64,000 nt of DNA, taken from NCBI GenBank assembly GCA_946811695.1, contig OX328123.1, forward strand, positions 10,611,698 through 10,675,697, written 5' to 3'. The translations under genes and the position numbers were made by a program. Source of the DNA: Gonocerus acuteangulatus. Lineage: Eukaryota; Arthropoda; Insecta; Hemiptera; Coreidae. This document shows, piece after piece, positions 1-10,322 of the stretch; the stretch's first letter is position 1, and every line of letters begins with the position of its first letter. The notes under the pieces were generated by a model, which was not told the DNA's origin, did no database searches, and saw only the letters and a program-made list of their open reading frames with translations.

Positions 1-975
1 GAGGATTCCGATGACCAATTGCATTGGTTCTTGCTGGGAGTAAAGTAACCTTCAACAGTGAATTAGCTTTGGTTTATGAAAAAGCTCTGCTTATGTTAGT
101 GAGAAAAAATTAGTCTTTTACTATTAGTTCGCGATGTTCCTGACAAAGAAAAGGGATTGGTTTCTTACTCGGAAAGATTAATGGAATCCTATTAATTTTA
201 GCGAGTTGGATAGACTAGAGTCGCTAAAATTAATAGAATTCTATTAATTGTGAGTTGGATTGACTAGCGTTTTGATATCTTCTTGAGCGAGCGGAGTGTA
301 GCTTAGCGAGCGGAAACGCATAGCATGTAATGCTTAATGAAGGTAAAATATCCAAAAAAGAGAGAGAGAGAAATAATAAAATATGTTTGTTTACAAATAT
401 CGTTGTTTGTTATCCTTCATAACCTGCAAAACAGTCAACTTTAATGCTTAATAACTTTTTTCATAGTTGAGAGAATTAAATTTGATCATATTAACCTTTT
501 TATTATGAATATTGCTTGCCAATATCTAATTTGAATTATAACCGTAGATAACGAGTCAATTAGTAAAGATAACCAGCAAAGAACCTGTAAGCTAATCAGT
601 AAGCTTATCAGCGAGTATGAGTAATTGTTATAAATCACTACTGCTACTTCAAAAGTAACTGGATGTGGTCTTCGCAAAAAGACCCTCAAAATCAATTCTC
701 TCAACGCTAGTCAATCCAACTAACAATTAATAGAATTCTATTAATTTTAGCGACTCTAGCCTATCCAACTCGCTAAAATTAATAGGATTCCATTAATCTT
801 TCCGAGTAAGAAACCAATCCCTTTTTCTTATTCAGGAACATCGCGAACTAATAGTACAAGACTAATTTTTTCTCACTAACATAAGCAGAGCTTTTTCATA
901 AACAAAAGCTAATTCACTGTTGAAGGTTACTTTACTCCCAGCAAGAACCAATGCAATTGGTCATCGGAATCCTCC
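1..975. repeat. Fold-back (inverted-repeat) element, left edge cut by window
   Basis: The first ~270 bases reappear reverse-complemented at about 704-975. For example GAGGATTCCGATGACCAATT at 1-20 is mirrored at 956-975. The arms are about 265 bp with scattered mismatches, around a ~430 bp spacer. The spacer includes a GA run near 360 and a ~200 bp segment repeated again at 1,079-1,283. The left arm starts at base 1, so the element probably continues outside the window. No transposase is seen. It is best read as a palindromic MITE/fold-back element of unknown superfamily. Confidence 0.75.
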
Positions 976-1283
976 AATAGGAAAGCAAAGGAGTTAAGCG
1001 CATGCGCTGAATCACTGATACAATCACTACTGCTACTTCAAAAGTAACTGGATGTGGTCTTCGCAAAAAGACCCGATTTTGATCATATTAACCTTTTTAT
1101 TAATAAATATTGCTTGCCAATATCTAATATGAATTATAACCGTAGATAACGAGTCAATTAGTAAAGATAACCAGGAAAGAACCTGTAAGCTAATCAGTAA
1201 GCTTATCAGCGAGTACGAGTAACTGTTATAAATCACTACTATTACTTCAAAAGTAACTGGATGTGGTCTTCGCAAAAATACCC
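478..1283. repeat. Direct duplication of a ~205-bp segment with a third partial copy
   Basis: The segment at about 483-683 recurs at about 1,079-1,283 in the same orientation. Its terminal ~50 bp (ending GTGGTCTTCGCAAAAAGACC) also occurs alone at 1,021-1,073. Short open frames on the minus strand (486-704, 1,033-1,275) look alike only because the DNA is duplicated; nothing in them resembles a known protein. The arrangement suggests partial tandem duplication at the edge of the fold-back element. Confidence 0.7.
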
Positions 1284-1333
1284 AATAAAACTATATTTTT
1301 TATAATAAAATGAGGTTTACTTTAACTGTGAGT

Positions 1334-1775
1334 CCTAGACGATTTTAACCTTGTGAGCCAAGTTTGTTAAAAATCGACCAAACTGTGTGGATAAAAAAAA
1401 ACAGCTGATAGACAGTTTTCACCTAACCTAAAGCACTCTCCGGGTCAAGGCCTACATGTGAGCCATGTTTGGTCAAAATCGGTCAAACGTCATGGATTTG
1501 AATAAGGAACAAACATGACAGACAGCTGGTAGACGATTTTGACCTAGCCTATGACACTCCCCATAACAAGACCTACCTGTGTGCCAAGTTGCGTCAAAAT
1601 CTGTCAAACGGCATGGATTTGTATAAGGAACAAACGTGACAGACAGGTGGTAGACGATTTTGGCCTAGCCTATGACACTCCCCATAACAAGACCTACCTG
1701 GGTGCCAAGTTGCGTCAAAATCGGTCAAACGGCATGGATTTGTATAAGGAACAAACAGAGACGAGCAGACAGACA
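1334..1775. repeat. Degenerate 121-bp tandem repeat, about 3.5 copies
   Basis: Units begin with a GACGATTTTGACC-like phrase at about 1,410, 1,531 and 1,652 (period 121), with a more diverged copy from 1,334. Each unit contains GCCAAGTTGCGTCAAAAT-like and CATGGATTTGTATAAGG-like blocks and ends in a CAGACAGA run. The first units are more diverged than the last two. No coding meaning is apparent. Confidence 0.8.
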
Positions 1776-1910
1776 GACAAACACCTGATTTTATATTTAT
1801 ATTCATTAGGAATCGTCATGAGGGATTACAATTTAATTTCAAAACTTTGGGTAATTATGAAAAAAATGATAAGATTAGTTTTTCATAACACAAGGCGTTC
1901 ATTTATGTGG

Positions 1911-2168
1911 ATATATCGTCTCTACCATGTCAAAGTATCAAATTTGCAAAAACTCGTTTTTGCATATTTGATACTTTGCTCTTGAATTGTGGACGATACG
2001 GCTCGATCCAACTCTAACCCCTTCAGAGGTGCCTCTAATGCCTTAAATTAAGTATCTAATAAGACTATTTTTCAATTTATTACTTCGTCAATGGATAGAA
2101 TATGTTCGTTCTCTAGTTTGCTCCGATTTGCATATTCGATAGTTTGGCATGGTAGGGACGATATTTAG
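1911..2168. repeat. Hairpin-rich inverted-repeat element
   Basis: The segment 1,911-1,950 (ATCGTCTCTACCATGTCAAA) is mirrored imperfectly at 2,124-2,166. Inside the left part is a tight hairpin (1,932-1,977) with ~21-bp arms around AAAGTATCAAATTTGCAAAA. It resembles a small palindromic MITE. No target duplication is identifiable. The bases from 2,169 to 2,630 hold a T-run at 2,215 and nothing else recognisable. Confidence 0.55.
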
Positions 2169-3127
2169 AAACTAAAGTTGCTAAATTTTACTAAGACAGG
2201 CTTTCCTGAAACATTTTTTTTTTTTTTTTACACAAAAACCTTTTTATTGCTGCTTTACTGTTTTAATTGCCCGATTTTCTAAACATCCTTGGTGAAGTAG
2301 GAAGTATTTTTTAAGCAAGCCTACTCCCAATCAAGGTCTCTACCTATCTGAGGCCGTATTCGAGACTGAATATGTGATTTCTAAACCACTATTCTACCAA
2401 CAACAATTGCATGGAACATGGTTACATTTATACATTAAATACTAAATGGCTAATTAGAAATATCGAAGTAATTTAGGAATAAATCTATACATTTAATAAA
2501 ATTCTAACGGATCGCTGTCAGTACATGGAATGTATATGGAAAAAAATACTATCGGGGGCCTTTATTAACACAATAGTACCCAAAACAATGATTTTTAGAA
2601 TTTTTGTCTGTTTGTATGTATGTTTAACAATCCCTGAGGGCCGCCACACACTATGAGGTAGACCGGACAGGTTCATCCGTCCGGTGCACCTGTCCGGTCT
2701 ACCTCATAGTCTGTGGCGGAACTTTACTACCCCCACTCTACCCTTTCCGGCGACCTCACACCTGATGATTATTTCCACCTGACAGGCGAGTAGACCTCAT
2801 GTGTGTGTGGGGGGGTTGTCAGGTGTACCTGATGAGGTCTCAGTTTTCTGCAACTCTGATTTGTGTTGATTTGTTTTACAGTTGTGGCCTTTTTATTTAT
2901 GGAATCAGTTTAAAGTTTAAAATGTCTGTAAGTGTAAAATTAACGAAGTTCTTAGTGATTTCATCGAAATTTATAGAAATGAACCATGTTTATGGAAAAT
3001 AAAAGACGATTATTTTCACAATAGAAATAAAAGGATGCTGCATATCGCAAATTAGTATACAAACTGCAGAAAATATATCCGAATGCAAACGAGAGTATGG
3101 CTAAAAGTAAAATTAATAGTTTTCGAT

Positions 3128-3393
3128 CTAATATTCGAAAGGAGTAGAGGAAAATTGACTCCTCAAGATTCTCAAATTAGCTGTTAGTTCTTCGTGTGGA
3201 GATATAGCGGCCCTCATTTGTGTATATTTCTTCATAATAAAAGGAGATACAAGTGACAATAACTCTATGTAAACTGATTCGTTCATGCGCAGATAATTGC
3301 GATAATCTGTTGGTTCATCTCTTAATTCGTTCAGCAGATTGATATGGGTGAATTTATTTCTTCTCTGCAACCATTCCTTACACCATTGTTTGC
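3128..3393 (-). pseudogene. Harbinger transposase N-terminal fragment
   Basis: Read leftwards on the minus strand from 3,393, the frame gives a basic start (KKRKQWCKEWLQRRNKF) and then a region with LRDEPTDYRNYLRMNESVY, ISPHE and NLRIL. That layout (E-L-x-x-E-P-x-D-Y-x-N-Y-L-R-M followed by A-I-S-P-x-E-x-L-x-x-x-L-R) is characteristic of the segment upstream of the DDE domain in PIF/Harbinger (DDE_Tnp_4) transposases. After LRIL the frame changes and is lost, so no catalytic residues remain. The upstream end is cut by the family E element inserted into the A/T-run coding the KKRK stretch. It is a dead fragment and cannot support transposition. Confidence 0.7.
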
Positions 3394-3398
3394 GTTTT

Positions 3399-3516
3399 TT
3401 AGCACTTTCCTCCGAAGGAAAGTAGCTATTGAGGTACTCATGACGGAATTTTTGAAAAATTTCTTCAAATCTTTATCGATCCTACCTAGTAGACACCGAA
3501 AATGACCCCCGTTAAA

Positions 3517-3579
<63 letters not shown>

Positions 3580-4494
3580 TATTAACACGATAGCGGCCAG
3601 AGTTTTTGTTTTTTCGTCACGAAACTTGGTATATATATATAGCATTCAATTAGCAAACGATTGAACGAGTTCGTTAACCACCAAAGTCGGTCCACCAGAA
3701 GGGGGGGTTTACCCCGAACCCAAAACACTAATTTGACCATGTCAGCCGTAATATTTGTTATATTTCAACGAAACTTGGTATTCGTAGTGGTAATATAGAG
3801 AGAAAAGTGAGATATAAAAATGAACTAAATCGGTTCATTGGAAGGGGGGGGGGGGTTTACTCCGGACCCACAATACCAATTCGCCACTACCAGCCGTGAT
3901 TTTTGGTATATTTCGACGAAACTCGGTATTCGTAGTGGTAATCTACAGTTAAATATGTGTTGTAAAAATAAACTAAATCGGTTCATTAGAAGGGGGGGTT
4001 TGCTCAGGACCCAAATTTCTAATATACTCATACCGGTCGTAATTTCTGCTGTATTGTAACGAAACGCGGTATACGTCGTGGTTAGCTCATGAGAAAGAAG
4101 TGTTGTAAAAATGAGCTGAATCGGTCAACCGGAAAGGGGGGGTTTACTTTGTAATATATTTCAATAGAAAAGCCCGCCAGACGTAGGTTCACAAAGCCGC
4201 CGCAAGGAGCGCTTTCTACCACTAGAGGGACTGTATCCTGTTCCTGCGTTAGATCAAAATACGATAATATGAGGTTTTTTGTATTTATTACGTAGTGTAG
4301 TAGGTACCATGTGTAAACATAACTCTGGAAGCAAATTAATAATTGATCAGTTACTCATTACAAAATTAAAAGAGATCTATTCATGTTTTTATTTTATTTA
4401 TGTAGGATATTTTAAGCAAATTGTTCTGGAAAGCAGTCTACACTACCCAAATTCTGAGGAAAGTGCTTAGTTATGCAGCTCCTGCGAGACGGAA
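3399..4494 (-). mobile_element. Family E Helentron-associated (HINE-like) element, copy 1
   Basis: In minus orientation the element starts at ~4,494 with a TCYGTCTCGCAGGAGCTGC-like terminus and then a CTAAGCACTTTCCTC subterminal repeat. It continues through a ~60-codon AT-rich stretch, four ~140-bp subrepeats each carrying a G-run (GGGGGGG), and a (TA)n core at 3,521-3,576. It ends in a hairpin (CTTTCCTCCGAAGGAAAG) followed by TGCTAA at 3,399. The AGCACTTTCC at both ends forms the subterminal inverted pair. It sits in a T-run inside the Harbinger transposase with no target duplication. Confidence 0.75.
3521..3576. repeat. (TA)n microsatellite in family E copy 1
   Basis: About 28 TA units. 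The tract occupies the same internal position as in the other three family E copies, between AAAATTTA and GTCTRTTAACACGATAGCGG. Confidence 0.95.
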
Positions 4495-4702
4495 TTTTTT
4501 TTCGTTTGTTATTACGTGTCTCAAATATTACTGCAAATAGAGAGAGATAAAGTAGATCATCTCATGGAGGATCCATGTTGAAGACTGACAAACCTGTCCG
4601 GTACACCTGAACAGTGTGGGTCACAGGTAGACCGGACAGGTGCACCTCACGGGTGTACCTGTCCGGGTACCTTGTAGTGTGTGGCCGGCCTAAGGGGTCA
4701 GC

Positions 4703-5324
4703 TTAGTGGCTCTGGCACGTTTTAGATATCCTAGCAGCCTGTATGCTTGATCCCCGATGACTATACGCCTAATATCGTATATAGAGAAGCATTACTGTAA
4801 AGTAGATTTTAAATGCGTATTCGAGGGTGTTTATAATCCAAAATAAACCAAAAGATATATCCGAAAATTCTACCCTAAGTCACTATCCACGCGGACGAAA
4901 TCGCGTGCACAGCTAGTTGTACATAATTTGAAAACATATATACATTTTTAAATTATTTAATTAAATCAACGTTTAGTAACAAATCAAAAAAATGAAAGCA
5001 CAAAATAAAAGAAAATAAAAATTTAAAATTAATCTAAAATTTAAGAATCTTGCGAGGCACTTGAAGTGGTAGTAGGAAGTTGGGACTCTGAGCGTTCAAG
5101 TTAGAGAGCGACCCAAAGTCGCTTGTGTGTCGCCACTGCAAAACGAGTCGCCCCACATTGGAACGAAATGCCGATTTTTTGGACATGGCTTTCTAAGTGT
5201 TAGAATACTACATAAACAGTACGTAAACTTTGCTCCATTAAATTTCAAGCCTGGAAATAAGGGCAAAAACATGGAATTTTAAAAATAATTTATGATTTAA
5301 CTTTTTTTTTTTTTCTTTTTTTTT
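4703..5324. other. Intergenic, nothing recognised
   Basis: AT-rich sequence with a T-run at about 5,300-5,322. No open frame with family resemblance, no clear inverted repeat and no known element could be seen. Confidence 0.4.
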
Positions 5325-5467
5325 CATAAAAATTTCAGCCACCGTTATTTTCGTGATCTTTTAGTTCTGAAACGTGAAATATTTTAGTCGGCACTTCCGG
5401 ATTCCATCAAGAGGTCAACCTTATAAGCGGGGTTCCTCCCTATGAAGGGAGGGAGGAACCACGCTAA
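5325..5467 (+). mobile_element. Family A HINE-like element, 3' portion
   Basis: Contains the family A 3' landmarks in order: a CCACCGTTATTTTCGTGATC-like block, GTCGGCACTTCCGGATT, CTTATAAGCGGGGTTCC, and the terminal hairpin GGTTCCTCCC/GGGAGGAACC followed by ACGCTAA at 5,467. The 5' half is missing. Confidence 0.75.
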
Positions 5468-5515
5468 AATAGAATACTTAGTCATTCCCTACAACAGTAT
5501 GTTTTATTTTGAACA

Positions 5516-5587
<72 letters not shown>
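5516..5587. repeat. (TA)n microsatellite
   Basis: About 35 TA units, ~50 bp downstream of a family A 3' terminus. Confidence 0.95.
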
Positions 5588-5588
<1 letters not shown>

Positions 5589-5589
5589 C

Positions 5590-5975
5590 AATACTAAGAA
5601 ATTTGTTACTAATATTCTTACATTCGTTGTCAATAATAAATAGACGTTAAACAATTTAAATAAATAAAGTTTTTCCTCTATAGCCATCGGATTGTCATCA
5701 TCACTGCCTTCAGGGTCTTCATGAAAATCTTCACTAAAATCCCCGTTTCCCGTTATTCAGATGGTTCCAACAAGTAAACTTTCTTTGCCTGATTTGTGTC
5801 CGTAGCGGGATCTAGGTTCAGAAATATGAGGGTCTGGTGAAATTAATAATTTATGCAAAACGTCTTCATTATTTGATGACCTATTCATTTTACGTGACCT
5901 GAATTTTCTCGATTTCGGAATAGTTTTATTGAGAGATTGTTGAGCTTCCCCTGACGTTTTTCCAATGGGTACCAA
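5590..5975 (-). pseudogene. Unidentified open frame with one internal stop
   Basis: On the minus strand a frame beginning at 5,975 reads a basic, serine-rich stretch (KSRKFRSRKMNRSSNNED). It meets a single TGA near 5,757 and continues in the same frame with an acidic stretch (DFSEDFHEDPEGSDDD) before running into the TA tract. It may be a remnant of a transposase N-terminus or a host exon. No family could be assigned and chance is not excluded. Confidence 0.25.
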
Positions 5976-6404
5976 CAGTTTTTAATTATGTTTTGTCCAT
6001 GAATTAGCACTTTGTGTACTGTAGCAGGCATAAAGGACCAACAGTAATGCCTGATAAATAGCCCTCTTTACTTACAACCAGCCAAATACTGCTTTCTGTA
6101 TTTGTTATTGTACTCAAGGTCGCAGGTGGTCACAGCTAATCTCTGCGAATAATTCAAGTAGAAACCCTAAAGCAAACAATGGAATCAGTCGATCTTTGCC
6201 ACAACTTGACAGAAAAATTAAAAATGAGATTTTATAGAAACTACGCTACTTTTTTTTCAGAAAAATATTTTCAAGGCAATGATTTGTTTTAATGTTCAAA
6301 TAGGTCCTAAATTGAAATGAGTAGAAAGGGAGAGAACATGGCTAATGGAACACCATTCTACCAAGATTTCAAGGTACTTATATTCGGCTGTGGTATCCAT
6401 GGGC
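5976..6404. other. Intergenic, nothing recognised
   Basis: No coding potential, element terminus or tandem repeat was recognised in this stretch. Confidence 0.35.
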
Positions 6405-6664
6405 GCATATAGGAAATAATATCGGAGGGGGCTTGGAAAATTTCGGGGGGGGGGGGCTGAGACCATTTCCGGTGTATGGAATACTAACTATTTAGATCTT
6501 GGAAGAGTTTTAGCCAACTTAAACGCTATTACAATTAAAATAGAATATTTTTTATGAACTAAATGATCTTATTTAATTTATTTTTAAGGGTTTTATAACA
6601 TTTTTACCAATCAAATTTAAATTTCGGGGGGAGGGGGCGGCAGCCCCCCCTTACATACGCCCAT
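6405..6664. repeat. Interspersed repeat family G, copy 1
   Basis: About 260 bp bounded by CCATGGGCGCATATAGG on the left and ATACGCCCATG on the right (short inverted ends), with long G and C runs inside each end. It is closely similar to 38,092-38,309 in the same orientation (for example TATGGAATACTAAC and TTTTTTATGAACTAA in both). It is a non-coding MITE-like repeat of unknown superfamily. Bases 6,666-7,132 hold nothing further recognisable. Confidence 0.65.
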
Positions 6665-7145
6665 GTTGGTATCATTCCCGTTTGTATTTCATCCTAAAAA
6701 AATCTTAGTTAATTGACCGACTGTCGGAAGAAAAACAAACACATGCATGTCAATGCAGGTGCCTACATTGGTCTCGACCCGACCCGATTAGATCCAATCC
6801 GACGGCCACCGATTTTTGGCCGTTCAAACATGTTTATTTCTAGACCGATTTCGGACCGACGAAGCCAACCCATATATTGTGTTTCAAAAAGGTCTACAGG
6901 TTTATAAACATCGGCCCTTGGAGATAGAATAAAAAAATGGATATATCGTGTTTAAAAGATCGATTCGTATCGCTCCATTCGCTCCACGTGTCCCAACTAT
7001 TTTTATCTTCTCAAACTTATAAAATGTACAGTGTCTCGCTCACCAAATAAATCCTTCAGCTCCTGATTCTTCCTTATGTACCATTATTCACCAATCATCC
7101 TTACCTTATGCACGGCCTGATTATGGTTTTATAAATAAGGAGTTT

Positions 7146-7498
7146 TGGGGCGAGGTTAGCTCAGTGGTAGAGCACTCGACTAATGAACTGGAGGACCAGG
7201 TTCAAAACCCGAGCGCGCACTAAAGATTTTTTCTTCTAGTGCTGCCGTTCGAGGGTTGGATTTGGGGTCCCAGATCGTCCCTAGGCTCTCACCCAGCCTT
7301 TAATTAATTTAATTAATAATGGGTACCTTGGGTGCTAATGACTCCAGCAGTCGAAGCAGCCAAGGGGAAAATCAGGCGGCCGGAGCATAGTGTTGACCAC
7401 ACTATCTCCCTAGTGTGCCGTACGGTCAAGAATCAGATACCTCTACAGTATCTGCCCCTCTGGGCCCTTGTGGCCTGTTACGGGACTGATTTTTTCTG
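7146..7498 (+). mobile_element. tRNA-headed SINE (type 1), full length, copy 1
   Basis: The 5' end reads GGGGCGAGGTTAGCTCAGTG, a tRNA-like head with an A box (TAGCTCAGTGGTAGAGC) and a B-box-like GGTTCAAAACC. A ~280-bp tRNA-unrelated body follows (TCGAAGCAGCCAAGGGG, GTGTGCCGTACGGTCA, GGGCCCTTGTGGCC), with a T-rich end. Perfect 13-bp target duplications AAATAAGGAGTTT lie at 7,133-7,145 and 7,499-7,511. The head lacks a full cloverleaf, so it is a retroposon and not a tRNA gene. Confidence 0.85.
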
Positions 7499-7774
7499 AA
7501 ATAAGGAGTTTGGCCTTCCTAGAGTGGGCTTTATACGTTATTATCCTCTGCACTCTGTAAAACAATCTGCTTCCTTTAGCAATCCTGCTTTATCATCGCT
7601 TTATCAAAATCATCACTTTATAAACTTATAATATTTCAGCCGATGAGGCTATGGCCATCTAACATAATTGGTGTTAATTGTATGAAAATTATTAATTATT
7701 CAAGCTCTCTTGGATCTTAGTGAATTAATTAATTAAAAACTGAATTGATGTATCTTTTTTTTTTTTCTTTACAG

Positions 7775-7879
7775 CTCTTTATTAATAATGAATGGGTCAA
7801 TTCAAGATCTGGAAAAACATTCGAAACCATTGACCCTAGCACAGGAAATGTTATTGCAGAAGTTAGCAAAGGAGAGAAG
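7775..7879 (+). CDS. Aldh: Aldehyde dehydrogenase (ALDH1/2 class), first recognised exon
   Basis: Thirty-five codons in phase 0 at both ends, after a TTTTTCTTTACAG acceptor and before GGAGAAG|GTATTATG. The exon encodes the start of the ALDH fold (LFINNEWVNSRSGKTFETID, then PSTGNVI and KGEK). This matches the FINNEW...NPATGEV region of ALDH1A/ALDH2 enzymes, which oxidise aldehydes to acids with NAD+. About 20 residues normally precede this point (more in mitochondrial ALDH2). The exon carrying them and the start codon could not be found between 1 and 7,774 and may lie upstream. Without it, cytosolic and mitochondrial forms cannot be told apart. Confidence 0.93.
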
Positions 7880-7968
7880 GTATTATGGCAATTATTTATT
7901 TTTTTAGGCGAACATTACATGATCTATTCTAAAGTACGAGTCTCTTAGAATTAAGAAATGACATTCTA

Positions 7969-8358
7969 CAGTAGAACGCGGATTGTCCAAATGCCAATTA
8001 ACCGAATCGACTCCCTAAAGCGCGAACGGGAAACATTCGACTAGAGTATTGCTTTTTCAATTTAAGATTGTAGGGCTTTGATTTCTTTTTATTGTGGTCA
8101 ATTTCATAATGACATTTTCGCTGTTGAACTACTGTATTGATAAAACATGTACCAATTGTTCATTTTTATAACCGATCTAGAGGTAAAGATAAGTAATTTT
8201 TCAGTTTGTATACATTTTTTCAGTAATGTATTAATTAATTCGTGTTGAAAGTACTTTGAAACATTAATAAATAATATTTTACAACGTAATATTACCGAAT
8301 TTTCGATTATCCAAAGCGCCCCCGGTCCAAATTAATTTGGTTAATTGGCGTTGTACTG
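7969..8358. mobile_element. Tigger/pogo-like MITE in ALDH intron
   Basis: Terminal inverted repeats CAGTAGAACGCGGATTGTCC and, on the other strand, CAGTACAACGCCAATTAACC are each flanked by TA (7,967-7,968 and 8,359-8,360). CAGTANAACGCC-type ends with a TA duplication are typical of Tigger/pogo relatives of Tc1/mariner. 390 bp, no transposase. Confidence 0.75.
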
Positions 8359-8372
8359 TATTGATAAGTATG

Positions 8373-8845
8373 AGGTCATCCCATAAGTAATGTCGGTGGA
8401 CTGTAAAATGTGTCAATCCGAGTTTTTCTGTTACAACAGGATTTTCTTCTACAGTAGCCTGTAGTAGTTTAGCTCTGTTGGTCGACCAGTTCGAGGCTCG
8501 TCTTCAAGCTTCCGGTTTCCCGCTCGAAATCATTCAAACCACCGCTGCACTTGTCGCACACTAATGAAATTTTTGCCATATATTTCTACAAGTTTTGGAT
8601 AAGTTGAAGCAGCATTTTCTCCTTTATCGAATTCCCAAAGCATAACATGGCATCAATGTTGTCTTGGGAGATCCATTTCAAATAAAATTTCAGCACAGAA
8701 TAAATAAGTTTCACGAACCAAAACATAATAAATGGAAGTGTACTCAATGCTATAATAATCAAAAAATGTGAACAAAAATATATTGAAAAGGATGGAACAT
8801 AAACAGGTAAAATATTAAAACCCGACATTACTTATGGGATGACTT
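8373..8845 (-). mobile_element. mariner-derived MITE with transposase remnant, copy 1
   Basis: Ends are inverted repeats GTCATCCCATAAGTAATGTC (left) and its mirror at 8,824-8,843, the mariner terminal type. On the minus strand a decayed frame still resembles the N-terminal helix-turn-helix region of mariner transposases (sequence around GCAGCGGTGGTTTGAA, equivalent to the Q-R-W-F motif). There is no catalytic domain. A related copy sits at about 30,205-30,660. Confidence 0.75.
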
Positions 8846-8905
8846 GCTAATAAATCAATACATATGTACATGTATTTTTATAAAATATGCGGAAAGTCAA
8901 CTTTT

Positions 8906-9023
8906 AAAAGTAAAAAAGCTTTTACATACTAGTATTTTTTATAAAAACTGACCTACCATTTTCATATCCATTTTCATGCCTCTTCAGGAGCACTAAGACT
9001 AGTATACTAGGTATAATATATAC

Positions 9024-9065
<42 letters not shown>

Positions 9066-9711
9066 CGACAGGAAAGCAAACCTCCTGCTACAAAGGCCAT
9101 GTCTGAACTGAAATCTTTGTGGGGAGAACCAACTGGTAAAATCGAATAAGTCCACAGCTTAAAATCGATATCTGGAAGAAGTATATTAGTCATTGCAAAA
9201 AAAATATCTTGTCGTCAAATTGTTGTTATTCCTTCGTTTACATTACAACTCGAGCAGGAACAAAAGAACCAGGAGGCGCTGGGCTAGAGGGGAGGTAGGC
9301 CTTCCCCCACCACTCACCACCAGCCCATGATCACGCCTTCATCATGTTTCTTTAAATACACGGCTACATTAAGCAACATTTGCCAAGCTTGCCTATTGAG
9401 CAACTGCCCCGATACCAAAGTTGGGACATAACTAATAACATTAAAGAAAATATAAGTGAACACGATTGTGTGAGGTTTGTCTCTCCAAGTTGCAGAGAGA
9501 AATAAAGATGTGGTGGGAATGGGCGAGGCGAGCTGGAGGCAGCGTGTGCGCACTACGTAGTTCTTTTTTTGTGCAGTATAGCTAATATATATACATATGT
9601 ATGTGCATTCATAGTCATAGTGCTACTGAAGAGGCATGAAAATAGATGAGAAACTGGTAGGGCAGTTTTAATAAAAATTACTGGTATGTAAAAGTGTTTT
9701 TACTTTAACAT
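8906..9711. mobile_element. TIR-bounded DNA element in ALDH intron
   Basis: About 90 bp at 8,906-9,000 (AAAGTAAAAAAGCTTTTACA, CATGCCTCTTCAGGAGCACT) is mirrored at 9,612-9,711 (AGTGCTACTGAAGAGGCATG). The interior holds a (TA)n tract at 9,021-9,064 and a moderately GC-rich segment, 9,250-9,550. No transposase and no convincing target duplication were found; superfamily not assigned. Confidence 0.6.
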
Positions 9712-9719
9712 TTGATCTT

Positions 9720-10318
9720 CGGCACTAATGGCCCAGATTTGTCGAAGCAGCGTAAAAAAAAAAAAGAAGAAAAAAAAAGAAAAGTTGATCTTCAGCCTAT
9801 TTTATAAAAAGTTTTCAGGGCGTCTATTTATTTTTTCTTTATAGAAAATAACTTATCATTTTCACTTGAGTTTTTTAATTTTATTGATCTGATTAAAAAA
9901 AAAAAAAGAAATGTTGGTATTTATCTGGCCTTAAACTTCACTGAAGTTTTATCTTTTGAGTGTTGAGATAACTGTACTGATAAAAAGATAATTTTTATAA
10001 TCATCTGTTGGCTGATAAGTGCTATAAATAGATTCATAAAAAAATTATCAAGAATAAATCAATTTATAATGCCCAGAGAAATTAATTATAGAAATTCTGT
10101 ATTCTTGACTTTTCTTTGTTATATTATATATTTTATTGTTATAGTTTTAGTAGCCCACATCTGTTTGATTCTAGTTAAAATTCTTGTTGATCGTTTAGGC
10201 CATTTGGAAAATAAGTATTAAATTTGCTTGTTGTGCCCGATGGAATTATCCAAAATGGGGTCTCCCTTGGCTTCGCAAGTTGGGTTCTCACCAGGGCTAG
10301 GAAAACCCAGTTTCTTTC
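9720..10318. other. Intron sequence; SINE-tail remnant, otherwise nothing recognised
   Basis: Around 9,722-9,785 the phrase CTAATGGCCCAGATTTGTCG, followed by AAGCAGCGT and an A-rich tail, matches the shared 3' tail of the 5S-headed SINEs elsewhere in the window. Beyond it the intron is AT-rich without recognisable features. Confidence 0.4.
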
Positions 10319-10322
10319 TTAA

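Larger units (their letters stand above)
2632..4702 (-). mobile_element. PIF/Harbinger-type DNA transposon remnant split by a nested family E element
   Basis: The outer ends are inverted repeats. The left end reads GGCCGCCACACACTATGAGG. The right end, reverse-complemented, reads GGCCGGCCACACACTACAAG. Both are followed by several copies of GGTAGACCGGACAGG arranged as short palindromes (2,650-2,760, 4,590-4,690). Between them lies the N-terminal part of a Harbinger-like transposase on the minus strand (3,128-3,393), interrupted by a ~1.1 kb element at 3,399-4,494. The outer flanks (TGA on the left, TAA on the right) could be a decayed 3-bp target duplication. Superfamily call: terminal repeats plus transposase fragment. 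Confidence 0.7.

Noticed and set aside
3840..4140. G-quadruplex potential of the G-runs in family E
   Set aside because: Runs of 7-11 G occur singly about every 140 bp, too far apart for an intramolecular quadruplex; they simply mark the subrepeats.
6713..6907. Plus-strand frame rich in Arg/Pro (LDPTRLDPIRRPPIFG)
   Set aside because: Derived from a short GATCCAATCCGACGG-type imperfect repeat; no homology or splice context.
7146..7220. Possible tRNA genes at 7,146 and 14,991
   Set aside because: Both have A- and B-box-like motifs but imperfect stems. They continue into a common ~280-bp body and are flanked by target duplications, so they are SINE heads.
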